This document shows, piece after piece, positions 1 to 6,471 of a stretch of 17,500 nt of DNA. Each line of letters begins with the position of its first letter. Position 1 is the first letter of the stretch. Below the pieces are notes generated by a model that saw nothing but the letters and a program-made list of their open reading frames with translations, was not told the origin of the DNA and searched no databases. This DNA is from Oscillospiraceae bacterium. GTDB lineage: Bacteria > Bacillota > Clostridia > Oscillospirales > UBA929. The stretch is taken from the NCBI GenBank assembly GCA_009777685.1, contig WRLJ01000004.1, forward strand, positions 1 to 17,500. Reading direction: 5' to 3'. Both the position numbers and the translations under genes were made by a program.

Positions 1-291
1 GAGCAGCAGCGGCGCGCCCGCGTCGATGCCGCTCGTGACATAGATCGTGCCGTACAGGGCGACCACGGCCCCCGTGCAGACCGCGATGGCGACCGCGGTC
101 AGCGCCAGCTTGACGGCCCAGCCGGCACAGCGGGCGGTATAGTACCAGACCCTGCGCAGGGCCGGCCCCCGCTCGGGGTTCAGCGAGTTTTTGAACCCGC
201 CCCACGCGCGCGCGCAAACGCGCGCCGTGCCCTGCGCGGCATGACGGAGCGTGACGATAAACGGCGTTGCGGGCGGTTTTCTGGCAGCCAT
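1..291 (-). CDS. N-terminal part of a single-pass membrane protein (truncated by window edge)
   Basis: The minus strand reads open from an ATG at 291 to the window edge, giving 97 residues. The ATG is preceded by GGAAGGA about 8 nt upstream, a good ribosome binding site. The protein has a long arginine- and lysine-rich cytoplasmic-looking segment (residues 1 to about 55) and then a hydrophobic stretch at about 57-83 that looks like one transmembrane helix or signal anchor, so the rest probably lies outside the membrane. This layout fits a class A penicillin-binding protein/transglycosylase or another type II membrane protein, but no catalytic motif lies in the visible part, so the identity is a guess. 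It is divergent from ruvX, with only 54 bp between the two starts. The real gene continues past position 1. Confidence 0.6.
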   Translation of the reverse strand, partial: MAARKPPATPFIVTLRHAAQGTARVCARAWGGFKNSLNPERGPALRRVWYYTARCAGWAVKLALTAVAIAVCTGAVVALYGTIYVTSGIDAGAPLLL

Positions 292-292
292 A

Positions 293-321
293 TTGCGATT
301 CCTTCCCCGGTAAGATATACT
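293..321 (+). promoter_or_regulatory. Predicted sigma-A promoter of ruvX
   Basis: TTGCGA at 293-298 and TATACT at 316-321 are separated by 17 bp. The promoter sits in the 54-bp divergent gap and overlaps the translation start region of the minus-strand membrane protein gene. An RBS (AAGGAGG, 331-337) follows. Confidence 0.55.
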
Positions 322-345
322 GATAGAGATAAGGAGGCGTTGTCC

Positions 346-765
346 ATGCGGGTGATAGCGGTGGATTACGGCGACGCGCGCACGGGGGTGGCGGTCAGCG
401 ACCCGACCGGCGGCATCGCGGGCGACCGTCTCACGCTGACGGAGCGGGTCCCGGAGCGTTTGGCCAAACGTCTGGCGGAGCTGGCCCGCGAGCGCGGGGC
501 GTCGGCGTTCGTGCTGGGCCTGCCGCGCAACATGGACGGCACGGAGGGCCCCCGCGCGGAAAAAACGCGCGTTTTCAAGGCCATGCTGGAACGCGCCTCG
601 GGCCTTGCCGTCGATCTGTGGGACGAACGCCTGACCAGCCGCGGCGCGCGTCTGCTGCTGCATGAGGCGGGCTGTCACGGCCGCCGCAACCAGGCCCGTG
701 AGGACGCCGCGGCCGCGGCGCTGATTCTGGAGGGCTATCTGGCACGGAGGACAATTTCCACATAA
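346..765 (+). CDS. ruvX: YqgF/RuvX family RNase H-fold resolvase-like nuclease
   Basis: This 139-residue protein matches the usual RuvX/YqgF length. Its RNase H-fold motifs are intact: an N-terminal VDYGDARTGVAVSD strand with acidic D7, the GLPRNMDG block (58-65), DERLTS (93-98) and a C-terminal acidic D120 in the EDAAAAALILEGYL helix. Family members process pre-16S rRNA 5' ends and have been proposed as Holliday junction resolvases; which role applies here cannot be read from the sequence. The ATG at 346 is chosen because AAGGAGG lies 8 nt upstream and because the family starts just before the first beta strand. The frame is open further upstream to 241, but that extension lies outside the conserved domain and crosses the promoter. 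The IclR regulator gene follows after 14 bp, so the two may be co-transcribed. Confidence 0.93.
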   Translation: MRVIAVDYGDARTGVAVSDPTGGIAGDRLTLTERVPERLAKRLAELARERGASAFVLGLPRNMDGTEGPRAEKTRVFKAMLERASGLAVDLWDERLTSRGARLLLHEAGCHGRRNQAREDAAAAALILEGYLARRTIST

Positions 766-779
766 GGGGTGGTTTGGCT

Positions 780-1526
780 GTGGATTCCAAAACCATATCG
801 GTGCAGTCCCTCCAGCGCGCGTTTTTGCTGGTGGAGATTTTGGCGCGGCATCCGGCGGGACTGACGCTGGGGGAGCTGACGCTGCGGTCGCGGTTGCACA
901 AAAGCACGACGCACCGGCTGCTGGGCAACCTCATCGCGCTGGGGTACGTGCGCAACCGCGGGGTGTATATGCTCACGCCGCGCCTGTTCGAGCTGGGCTG
1001 TCATGTGATGGAGGGGCGGCCCGGCGCGGAGGCCGCGCGCCCGTTGCTGCGCGACTTGAGCGCAAGAACCGGCGAGACCGCCTTTTTGAGCGTGCGCGAA
1101 GGCGACGAGGGCTTATGCGTCCATAAGGTGGAAAGCCCCACATCCAACGCGCGCGCCTTCTCTCTCGGACAGCGTTTCCCGCTGTATTGCACGGCGATGG
1201 GCAAATCCATGCTGGCGGCTCTGCCGGAGCAGGAGGTGCGCGCGGTCTGGGAGCGTCTCAGCGTCTCGGCGCACACGCCGCGCACGATTACGAGGATCGG
1301 AGAGTTGCTGACCGATCTGCGGCGCGTCCGCGCCCAGGGATACGCCGTCAGCTACGGGGAATATTTCCCCGGCGTGGCGAGCGTCGGATGCGCGCTGCCC
1401 TCGGCGGACGCGGCCTTTTCCGTCTGCTGTCCCATCGGCCGCCTGAGCGCCGCCAAGCTGGCGGAGATGTCCGCCGCCGTCAAGGCGGCCCGGGAAGCCT
1501 TCGCCGCTCTGTCCCATCCATTATAA
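780..1526 (+). CDS. IclR family transcriptional regulator
   Basis: The protein has about 248 residues, the normal size for IclR regulators. An N-terminal winged helix-turn-helix (about residues 5-65) includes LTLGELTLRSRLHKSTTHRL and the recognition-helix pattern KSTTHRLLGNLIALGYV. The C-terminal half (about 80-245) is an IclR effector-binding domain, with the typical LYCTAMGKSMLAALP segment and a GYAVSYGEYFPGVASVGC region. Regulators of this class bind a small metabolite and usually control catabolic genes, but no catabolic operon is next to it, so the effector and targets are unknown. The start is uncertain: GTG at 780 has the better spacing from GGGGTGG at 766-772, while TTG at 774 is possible and would add two residues. 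It lies just behind ruvX, probably in the same transcript. Confidence 0.9.
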   Translation: MDSKTISVQSLQRAFLLVEILARHPAGLTLGELTLRSRLHKSTTHRLLGNLIALGYVRNRGVYMLTPRLFELGCHVMEGRPGAEAARPLLRDLSARTGETAFLSVREGDEGLCVHKVESPTSNARAFSLGQRFPLYCTAMGKSMLAALPEQEVRAVWERLSVSAHTPRTITRIGELLTDLRRVRAQGYAVSYGEYFPGVASVGCALPSADAAFSVCCPIGRLSAAKLAEMSAAVKAAREAFAALSHPL

Positions 1527-1641
1527 CACAGGGAACGGGGAGGGGTAAAGTGAAGATTTTGTAAACAAGCGCCGAAACGGCGGACGAACGCGCGGCGGCA
1601 AAAAAAAATTTACCCGAAACCGCGTCAGTTCCACTATAAGG

Positions 1642-1671
1642 TTAGCAAAGCCCCGCAAAGCATGATACAAT
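1642..1671 (+). promoter_or_regulatory. Predicted promoter of the SSB-like gene
   Basis: TTAGCA (1642-1647) and TACAAT (1666-1671) are spaced by 18 bp. The gene-free stretch 1527-1801 otherwise holds an A-rich run at about 1600-1610 and a long 5' leader of about 125 nt with an imperfect GGCTC/GAGCC hairpin (1699-1722). No convincing terminator was found behind the IclR gene. Confidence 0.45.
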
Positions 1672-1801
1672 AGTGCCGCGGCGAAGGAGCGCGTCCGAGG
1701 CTCGGTTCACCGTTGCGGAGCCATAGGAAATGAATTCATAACCATCCCGCATGACTCATATATTGTATTCACCAAAACGGAAGATTGAGGTGCATGTCGA
1801 G

Positions 1802-2425
1802 ATGAACAACGTACTCCTGCGCGGGACTGTTTCGGAACCGGCGGCGTATTCGCATGAATCCCACGGGCGGCAGTATTTTCAGCTGATCCTGGCGACGACG
1901 CGCCTGTCGGGCACGGAGGACCTGCTGAGGATTCTGCTCCCGGAGATGCTGCTGCAGGGATGCGACCCGCGCCCGGGCGACCGCGTGGCCGTGGAGGGCG
2001 CGCTGCGTTCCTTCAACAACAAGAGCGGCCGGGGCAGCCGTCTGGTCCTCTCCGCGCTGGCCAAAAGCCTGACGCTGTGCGACGGTCCTTCGGAGAATCG
2101 CGTGGAGCTGGCCGGGACGCTCTGCAAGCCGCCGGTTTACCGCCGCACGCCGCTGGGACGCGAAATTTGCGACCTGATGCTGGCCGTGCCGCGCCCCTAC
2201 GGGCGCGCCGACTATCTGCCCATCATCGCGTGGGGCACCTGCGCGCGCGTCTGCGCCGACCTGGGCGTCGGCGACGCCGTCTCCATCGAGGGGCGGTTCC
2301 AGTCCCGCAAGTACATCAAGCTCGTCGGCGACGCCTCGGAGGAAAAGACGGCTTACGAGGTGTCGGCGGTCCATGTCACGGCGGGGGAGAACGGCCAGCA
2401 AGCCGAGGAGAGTCCGGACGATTGA
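1802..2425 (+). CDS. Tandem OB-fold single-stranded-DNA-binding-like protein
   Basis: The 207-residue protein is built of two similar SSB-like OB-fold halves. Half 1 (about residues 1-92) contains NNVLLRGTVSEPAAYSHES, GDRVAVEGALRSFNN and a final beta strand. Half 2 (about 99-192) contains NRVELAGTLCKPPVYRRTPL, GREICDLMLAV, YLPIIAWG and GDAVSIEGRFQSRKY. The second half resembles the signature of SSB/PriB-like proteins, and an arrangement like this is known in Clostridia as a 'single-stranded DNA-binding protein' of about 200 aa distinct from the main SSB. A role in binding ssDNA is likely, but the precise process is unknown. The tail is short and acidic (EESPDD), reminiscent of SSB protein-interaction tails. 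ATG 1802 is preferred because GAGGTG lies 9 nt upstream and the domain starts there; an in-frame ATG at 1751 would add 17 residues. Confidence 0.8.
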   Translation: MNNVLLRGTVSEPAAYSHESHGRQYFQLILATTRLSGTEDLLRILLPEMLLQGCDPRPGDRVAVEGALRSFNNKSGRGSRLVLSALAKSLTLCDGPSENRVELAGTLCKPPVYRRTPLGREICDLMLAVPRPYGRADYLPIIAWGTCARVCADLGVGDAVSIEGRFQSRKYIKLVGDASEEKTAYEVSAVHVTAGENGQQAEESPDD

Positions 2426-2438
2426 GGCGCACAGAACA

Positions 2439-2470
2439 GCGGGCGGGCGGCAATTCAGCCGCCCGCCCGC
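2439..2470 (+). terminator. GC-rich hairpin behind the SSB-like gene
   Basis: A perfect 13-bp inverted repeat (2439-2451 with 2458-2470) with the 6-nt loop AATTCA begins 14 bp after the stop codon. Only a short CGTTT follows, so termination efficiency is uncertain. Confidence 0.6.
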
Positions 2471-2499
2471 CGTTTGCCGCCCCCGCGCGCCGCGCCCCT

Positions 2500-2529
2500 A
2501 TATAGGCGTTGCAAAAGCAACGCCTATAT
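2500..2529. repeat. 13-bp perfect palindrome with AAAA loop upstream of a promoter
   Basis: Bases 2500-2512 (ATATAGGCGTTGC) pair perfectly with 2517-2529 around an AAAA loop. The palindrome ends 4 bp before the -35 box of the next gene, so it may be an operator or a second terminator hairpin rather than a coding feature. Confidence 0.55.
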
Positions 2530-2533
2530 TCAT

Positions 2534-2562
2534 TTGACAGAAGCGCGTTGTGATGTTAGTAT
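2534..2562 (+). promoter_or_regulatory. Predicted promoter of the HTH-like hypothetical gene
   Basis: A perfect TTGACA (2534-2539) is followed after 17 bp by TAGTAT (2557-2562). TATAAA at 2560-2565 is an alternative -10 box but would need a 20-bp spacer. Confidence 0.6.
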
Positions 2563-2612
2563 AAAATGGACAGGCTTTCCGGCGGGAAATCAAAACATAG
2601 GAGGCGATCCCC

Positions 2613-3251
2613 ATGTTAACGGCGGAGCACATCAAAGGTTTGAAGCAGCGCAATGTGAGCGTGAACGCGGATAAGACCATGGAGCGCATGAAAAAGGACT
2701 ACTCCGCGGCGCTGCGCCCGGAAAAAACCGCGATCATTGCCCTGTCGGGGCAGGGACGCCCCACCTTTTACCGGGCCTTCACGACCGGCAGCGCGAGCGC
2801 GCGGCTGATTCTGGCCATGTCGCAGATTCTCAAGATCTCACCGTTTTATTACACGGGAGAGCATGACAAGCGCGAACCCTCGCAGGACGCCTACACGCTC
2901 TTGTTCCTGAACAATCACGGCTATCAGGACCTGGTTGAAGAACTGAGCGCGAAGCTCAAGCCCTCGCCGCCGCGCCCGCAGGAGCCCGCCGCGCCGCCCC
3001 CGCCGCCGCCGGACAAGGCGCCGCGGAAGACGGAGGCGGAGGCGGACAAAGCGCCGCGCGAAGAGGCGGCGCGGGACGACGGCGCCATCCTCCGGCTGGA
3101 TTTGCCGGACTCGCCCGGGATACGGCAATGCATCGAAGAGATGGACGACGGCGACGCGGGCATCCTGCTGCGGTCGCTGCTGATTCGCGGCCGGGCCGGC
3201 GGGCAGGCCGCCGAGTATGCCGCGCTGGTCAAGCGGCTGCTGCTGATCTGA
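2613..3251 (+). CDS. Hypothetical protein with HTH-like N-terminus and proline-rich linker
   Basis: I do not recognise this 212-residue protein as a named family. Residues about 35-85 (KTAIIALSGQGRPTFYRAF, SARLILAMSQILKISPFYYTGE) have the spacing and hydrophobic pattern of an XRE-like helix-turn-helix, so a regulatory role is possible. Residues about 117-140 form a proline-rich linker with six consecutive prolines, followed by a charged Lys/Glu/Ala stretch. A C-terminal module (about 155-212) is leucine- and arginine-rich and looks helical. The start is secure: AGGAGG (2600-2605) lies 7 nt before the ATG. The gene has its own promoter and a strong terminator, so it is a single-gene transcript. 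Confidence 0.8.
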   Translation: MLTAEHIKGLKQRNVSVNADKTMERMKKDYSAALRPEKTAIIALSGQGRPTFYRAFTTGSASARLILAMSQILKISPFYYTGEHDKREPSQDAYTLLFLNNHGYQDLVEELSAKLKPSPPRPQEPAAPPPPPPDKAPRKTEAEADKAPREEAARDDGAILRLDLPDSPGIRQCIEEMDDGDAGILLRSLLIRGRAGGQAAEYAALVKRLLLI

Positions 3252-3269
3252 CGCGCGCGGAACGGGGCA

Positions 3270-3311
3270 AAAAGCGCCCGGAGCGGTCTGGATACCGCTC
3301 CGGGCGCTTTT
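3270..3311 (+). terminator. Strong rho-independent terminator
   Basis: An 18-bp perfect stem (3270-3287 with 3294-3311, starting AAAAGCGCCCGG) with loop CTGGAT ends in a T run that is part of the stem. It lies 18 bp behind the hypothetical gene. Confidence 0.9.
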
Positions 3312-3475
3312 ATTAAGGAGGTACATTATACAGGCTGCCCGGTTCATTTACCGGGGACCGGCCTCCGCGGCATCTGCCCCGGAAGGGTTCGCTAACCTGA
3401 TGCTTTCTGTATACTATATCGTATGCGGCGCGGAAAGGTTTAGCGTTTTGGGGGAGCCTCACGGAAAACTCACAT
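3312..3475 (+). other. Gene-free stretch with small inverted repeats
   Basis: Between the terminator and the next promoter I see no credible gene. It holds CCCGGT/ACCGGG (3338-3343 with 3350-3355), which competes with CCGGGG/CCCCGG (3351-3356 with 3377-3382), and a TATACT hexamer at 3410-3415 without a clear -35 box. A structured short RNA is possible but unsupported. Confidence 0.2.
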
Positions 3476-3505
3476 TTGCCAAACCGCCCGGAGGTATGCT
3501 ATACT
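3476..3505 (+). promoter_or_regulatory. Predicted extended -10 promoter of the AI-2E family transporter
   Basis: TTGCCA (3476-3481) and TATACT (3500-3505) are spaced by 18 bp. TGC directly before TATACT makes an extended -10 element. Confidence 0.6.
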
Positions 3506-3550
3506 GATTTTCGGTAAGATTCACATCCATACCCCGGAGGTGAGCGCCCG

Positions 3551-4660
3551 ATGAAAGAACGGCTGCGGGAGTGGTCCAAATATCTGCTGCCCTTCCTGGC
3601 CGCTGTCGCCATTTATGCCTTTGTCACCAATTACGACGGCACGATGTCGATGTTCCGCCGGATCTGGTCGTGGGTCGGGTTCGTCGCCGGGCGGTTTGCC
3701 ATCGGCTTCGGGCTGGCCTATTTTCTGGACCTGCTGGCGGTTTGGATGCAAACCCGGTTGAAGGTGCGCCGTTTTTGGGCGGTGCTGATCACCTACATCA
3801 CCCTGCTGGGCGCCGCCGCCGGGATGATCATCTTTATCGTGCCGCTGATCGGCGAGAGCATCGCGCAAATCGTGGCGATGGCGGCCGACTTCTACCAGCG
3901 TCTCCCCGCGTGGCTGGACGATATCACCGAGCGGCTGGACCCGGGCTTAGCCGCGCCGCTGACCGAGACGGTGGAGGAGATCGTCCTCAGCCTGCTGAAT
4001 TTTGTCCGGGGCCTGCTCAACTACACGACCGTCTCCGATTTCCTGTCCGGCACGGGCCGCCGGCTGTACGACATCGCCTTCGGGCTGGTCATTTCCCTCT
4101 ACGCGCTGATCGAGAAGAACAAGCTCGTCCGCGCGTCGCGGCAGAGCGTGCGCGCCCTGCTGCCGCCGGAGCGCGCCGAAACGGTGATCGTTTTTGCCCG
4201 GCGGGCGCATAAGTTTTTCAGCCGCTTTATCGTTGGCCGGGTGGTGGATTCCTCCATTATCCTGCTGCTGAGCCTGATTCTCTACGGCATTTTCCGCGTC
4301 CCGCTGTGGCCGTTTATGGCGGTGGTGGCCGGCGTGACGAATGTGATTCCCTACTTCGGGCCGCTGGTCGGCGGCGTGATCTCCTGCTTGATTATGCTGT
4401 GCTTTGACCCCGTCTATACGCTGATCGTACTGGGCATCATTGTGGTGCTGCAAACCTTTGACGGGATGTACCTCGGGCCGAAAATACTGGGCGACGCCGT
4501 AGGCATCAGCCCGCTGTTGGTGGTGATCGCCGTCACGCTCGGCGGTGATATCGGCGGGTTTCTGGGCATGTTCCTCGGCGTACCCGTGCTGGCGGTTCTG
4601 AAAAAACTGGTCTACGACGAATGGGTCGCCCGAAAGATGGATGAAAAGCACGCCGAATAG
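3551..4660 (+). CDS. AI-2E family (PerM/YtvI-like) membrane transporter
   Basis: This 369-residue protein is normal for the AI-2E/UPF0118 family. It has about seven to eight hydrophobic segments: two near the N-terminus (about 11-27 and 41-64), one at 77-100, a long amphipathic periplasmic-type region (about 105-170), and a C-terminal cluster (about 172-186, 233-262, 275-300, 318-350). Family signatures are NVIPYFGP (264-271), DGMYLGPKILG (304-314) and GGDIGGFLGMFLGVP (331-345). Members have been linked to autoinducer-2 export, Na+/H+ antiport and general permease functions; the substrate here cannot be told. GGAGGTGA precedes the ATG at good spacing. It is convergent with the CPBP protease gene, with only 7 bp between the two stops, and its transcript probably ends inside that gene. 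Confidence 0.92.
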   Translation: MKERLREWSKYLLPFLAAVAIYAFVTNYDGTMSMFRRIWSWVGFVAGRFAIGFGLAYFLDLLAVWMQTRLKVRRFWAVLITYITLLGAAAGMIIFIVPLIGESIAQIVAMAADFYQRLPAWLDDITERLDPGLAAPLTETVEEIVLSLLNFVRGLLNYTTVSDFLSGTGRRLYDIAFGLVISLYALIEKNKLVRASRQSVRALLPPERAETVIVFARRAHKFFSRFIVGRVVDSSIILLLSLILYGIFRVPLWPFMAVVAGVTNVIPYFGPLVGGVISCLIMLCFDPVYTLIVLGIIVVLQTFDGMYLGPKILGDAVGISPLLVVIAVTLGGDIGGFLGMFLGVPVLAVLKKLVYDEWVARKMDEKHAE

Positions 4661-4667
4661 CGGGCGG

Positions 4668-5666
4668 CTACGCCAGCTGTACGAGGGTGACGGCCGCCTG
4701 GGCGGCCAGCGTGAGGGCCATCGCGGCGGCGGCCAGCACGATCGGATTTTTGCGCCCCCTCAGGGGGCGCTTTTCGTCTCTCAGCAGAAAATAGCCCACC
4801 GTCAAAAACGTCAGCGCCAGAAACGCGAAGATGCCCTGACCGGTCAGCAGCAGCAGCGCCTCGTCGGCCGCGCTGAGCGCCGGTGTGCCGGCAACCGGCG
4901 GCCCTCTGCTTTCGAGCATGAAATCCATGCCGACCGAAAGCAGGTTGTTGATGCAGTGCAGCGCCATCGGCAGCAGCACCGACCGCGCGCGCAGGGCCGC
5001 GTAGGTCAGCGCCATGCCGAGAACCGTCGCGCTGATGAACCGCGCGGGGTCAAAATGGAACACGCCGAAAATCAGGCCCATCACGACCACGATGAACGAA
5101 TCGTTGAACCGCCCGCGGAACGAGGCCAGAATCACGCCGCGGTGGAACAGCTCCTCGCAGACGGCCGGGGCCAGAACCAGACAGAGCAGACGGGCCGCCA
5201 TATCGCCGGAGCGCACGAAGCCCTGCATATAGTCCGTCCCGCCGGCCAGACCGGGGAACAGCATCAGCAGCAGGCTGGTGCCGACGCCGGCGCCGAGCAG
5301 GGCGCCCATCCACAGGAAAAGACCGCCGGCCGTATGCCGGGCCGAGGGACGGGACAGCCGGAAGAACCGGCCGGGCGGCACGCGCGTCAGCACCGGCATC
5401 AGCAGCGCCGGGGTCAGCAGCAGCAGCTCCGTCAGCAGCAGCCCCCACAGCCCGTAGGCGTTCTGCAAATAGGGCGCGGTCAGCAGGAAAACGATCATGT
5501 TCGCGCAGAAAAACGCCAGCCCGTCGGCGGGTCTGAAGCCCGCGCAGACATCCGGGCCGTCCGCCATAGGGTCGCCGCGCCGCCGCGCCGCCCGGTAGGG
5601 AATCCAGATCATCACGCCAAGCCCGAACACGGTCAGCGCGCCGACATAGAAGTACTGTTCCAGCAT
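4668..5666 (-). CDS. CPBP (CAAX-like) family intramembrane metalloprotease
   Basis: This 332-residue protein has about eight hydrophobic segments. The Abi/CPBP glutamic-type protease motifs are complete: motif 1 EELFHRG (E171, E172, R176), motif 2 FGVFHFD (H204) and motif 3 HCINN (H237 with N240/N241). Members cleave prenylated or other membrane-embedded peptides, or act in bacteriocin self-immunity and anti-sigma processing; the substrate here is unknown. The gene starts 19 bp after accA, so it is probably the last gene of the fab/acc operon, an unusual partner that might act on membrane homeostasis. The start ATG at 5666 has only a modest RBS (AAAGGA about 14 nt, or AGGA 3 nt upstream). The 3' end carries a terminator hairpin for the converging transporter gene. 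Confidence 0.9.
   Translation of the reverse strand: MLEQYFYVGALTVFGLGVMIWIPYRAARRRGDPMADGPDVCAGFRPADGLAFFCANMIVFLLTAPYLQNAYGLWGLLLTELLLLTPALLMPVLTRVPPGRFFRLSRPSARHTAGGLFLWMGALLGAGVGTSLLLMLFPGLAGGTDYMQGFVRSGDMAARLLCLVLAPAVCEELFHRGVILASFRGRFNDSFIVVVMGLIFGVFHFDPARFISATVLGMALTYAALRARSVLLPMALHCINNLLSVGMDFMLESRGPPVAGTPALSAADEALLLLTGQGIFAFLALTFLTVGYFLLRDEKRPLRGRKNPIVLAAAAMALTLAAQAAVTLVQLA
4752..4774 (+). terminator. Terminator for the transporter gene, embedded antisense in the CPBP gene
   Basis: GCGCCCCC (4752-4759) pairs perfectly with GGGGGCGC (4763-4770) around a TCA loop, followed on the plus strand by TTTT. It lies about 90 bp past the transporter stop, within the coding region of the converging CPBP gene, where it encodes the basic stretch EKRPLRGRKNP. 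Confidence 0.7.
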
Positions 5667-5685
5667 AATCCTGTAAATCCTTTGT

Positions 5686-6471
5686 TTAATTTAGGGTCTG
5701 CGCCCTTCCGATCTTGCGGAATTTCTCGTAGCGTTCCTCCAGCAGCTGTTCCGTCGGCGTCTCCAGCTTTGCCCGCAGAAAATCCAGCGCCCGCAGGCGC
5801 AGCAGCGGCAGGGCGGCCTCCACGCCGTCGCGCTCGCCGATGACGCGCTCGATCACGCCCAGCTCCAGCAGGTCCTGCGCGGTCAGCTTCAGGCGCTGGC
5901 TGGCCTCCTCGGTGCGCGCCGGGTCCTTCCAGAGGATGCTGGCGCAGCCCTCCGGGCTGATGACCGAATACACGGCGTTTTCCATCATCCAAACCTCGTC
6001 GGCGACCGCCAGCGCCAGCGCGCCGCCTGAGCCGCCCTCCCCGATGATGATGCTGAGGACGGGCGTTTTCAGCGTCATCATTTCCATCAGGTTTTCGGCG
6101 ATGGCCTGGCCCTGCCCGCGCTCCTCCGCGCCGATGCCGCAGAAGGCCCCGGACGTGTCGATCAGGCACAGCACGGGACGGCCGAACTTTTCCGCCAGCT
6201 TTATATGCCGCAGGGCCTTGCGGTAGCCCTCCGGGTGCGCCGCGCCGAAGTTGCGCCGCAGGCGCTGGGCCGTGTCCGCGCCCTTCTCGATGGCGATCAC
6301 CGTGACGGCCAGGCCGTCCATCTCCGCGATGCCCGCCAGAATGGCCGGGTCGTCGCCGTACCGCCGGTCGCCGTGGAACTCCATAAACCCCTCGGTCAGC
6401 GCGTGGATATACGCCAGCGCCGTGGGCCGCCCCTTGGCGCGCGCCGTCTTGACGCGGTCATAGGCCGTCAT
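5686..6471 (-). CDS. accA: Acetyl-CoA carboxylase carboxyltransferase subunit alpha
   Basis: The 261-residue AccA forms the carboxyltransferase with AccD and moves CO2 from carboxybiotin to acetyl-CoA, giving malonyl-CoA in the cytoplasm. Recognisable blocks are FHGDRRYGDDPAILAGIAE (about 32-50), RNFGAAHPEGYRKALR (73-88), EKFGRPVLCLIDTSGAFCG (94-112), IGEGGSGGALAL (143-154) and SPEGCASILWKD (172-183), the last two being oxyanion and CoA-site regions. It is shorter than E. coli AccA (319 aa) at the N-terminus, as is common in clostridia. The common TPGAYPG motif reads TSGAFCG, a variant I associate with clostridial AccA. The ATG overlaps the accD stop as ATGA (6468-6471), so translation is likely coupled and the subunits stay balanced. 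Confidence 0.96.
   Translation of the reverse strand: MTAYDRVKTARAKGRPTALAYIHALTEGFMEFHGDRRYGDDPAILAGIAEMDGLAVTVIAIEKGADTAQRLRRNFGAAHPEGYRKALRHIKLAEKFGRPVLCLIDTSGAFCGIGAEERGQGQAIAENLMEMMTLKTPVLSIIIGEGGSGGALALAVADEVWMMENAVYSVISPEGCASILWKDPARTEEASQRLKLTAQDLLELGVIERVIGERDGVEAALPLLRLRALDFLRAKLETPTEQLLEERYEKFRKIGRAQTLN

Noticed and set aside
3400..3507. Possible 35-codon gene ATG at 3400
   Set aside because: No ribosome binding site and it covers the promoter of the transporter gene.
4641..5843. Long plus-strand open frame (400 codons)
   Set aside because: It is antisense to the CPBP gene and the end of accA. The product is rich in Gln, Arg and Gly with no domain and no RBS, a by-product of high GC content.
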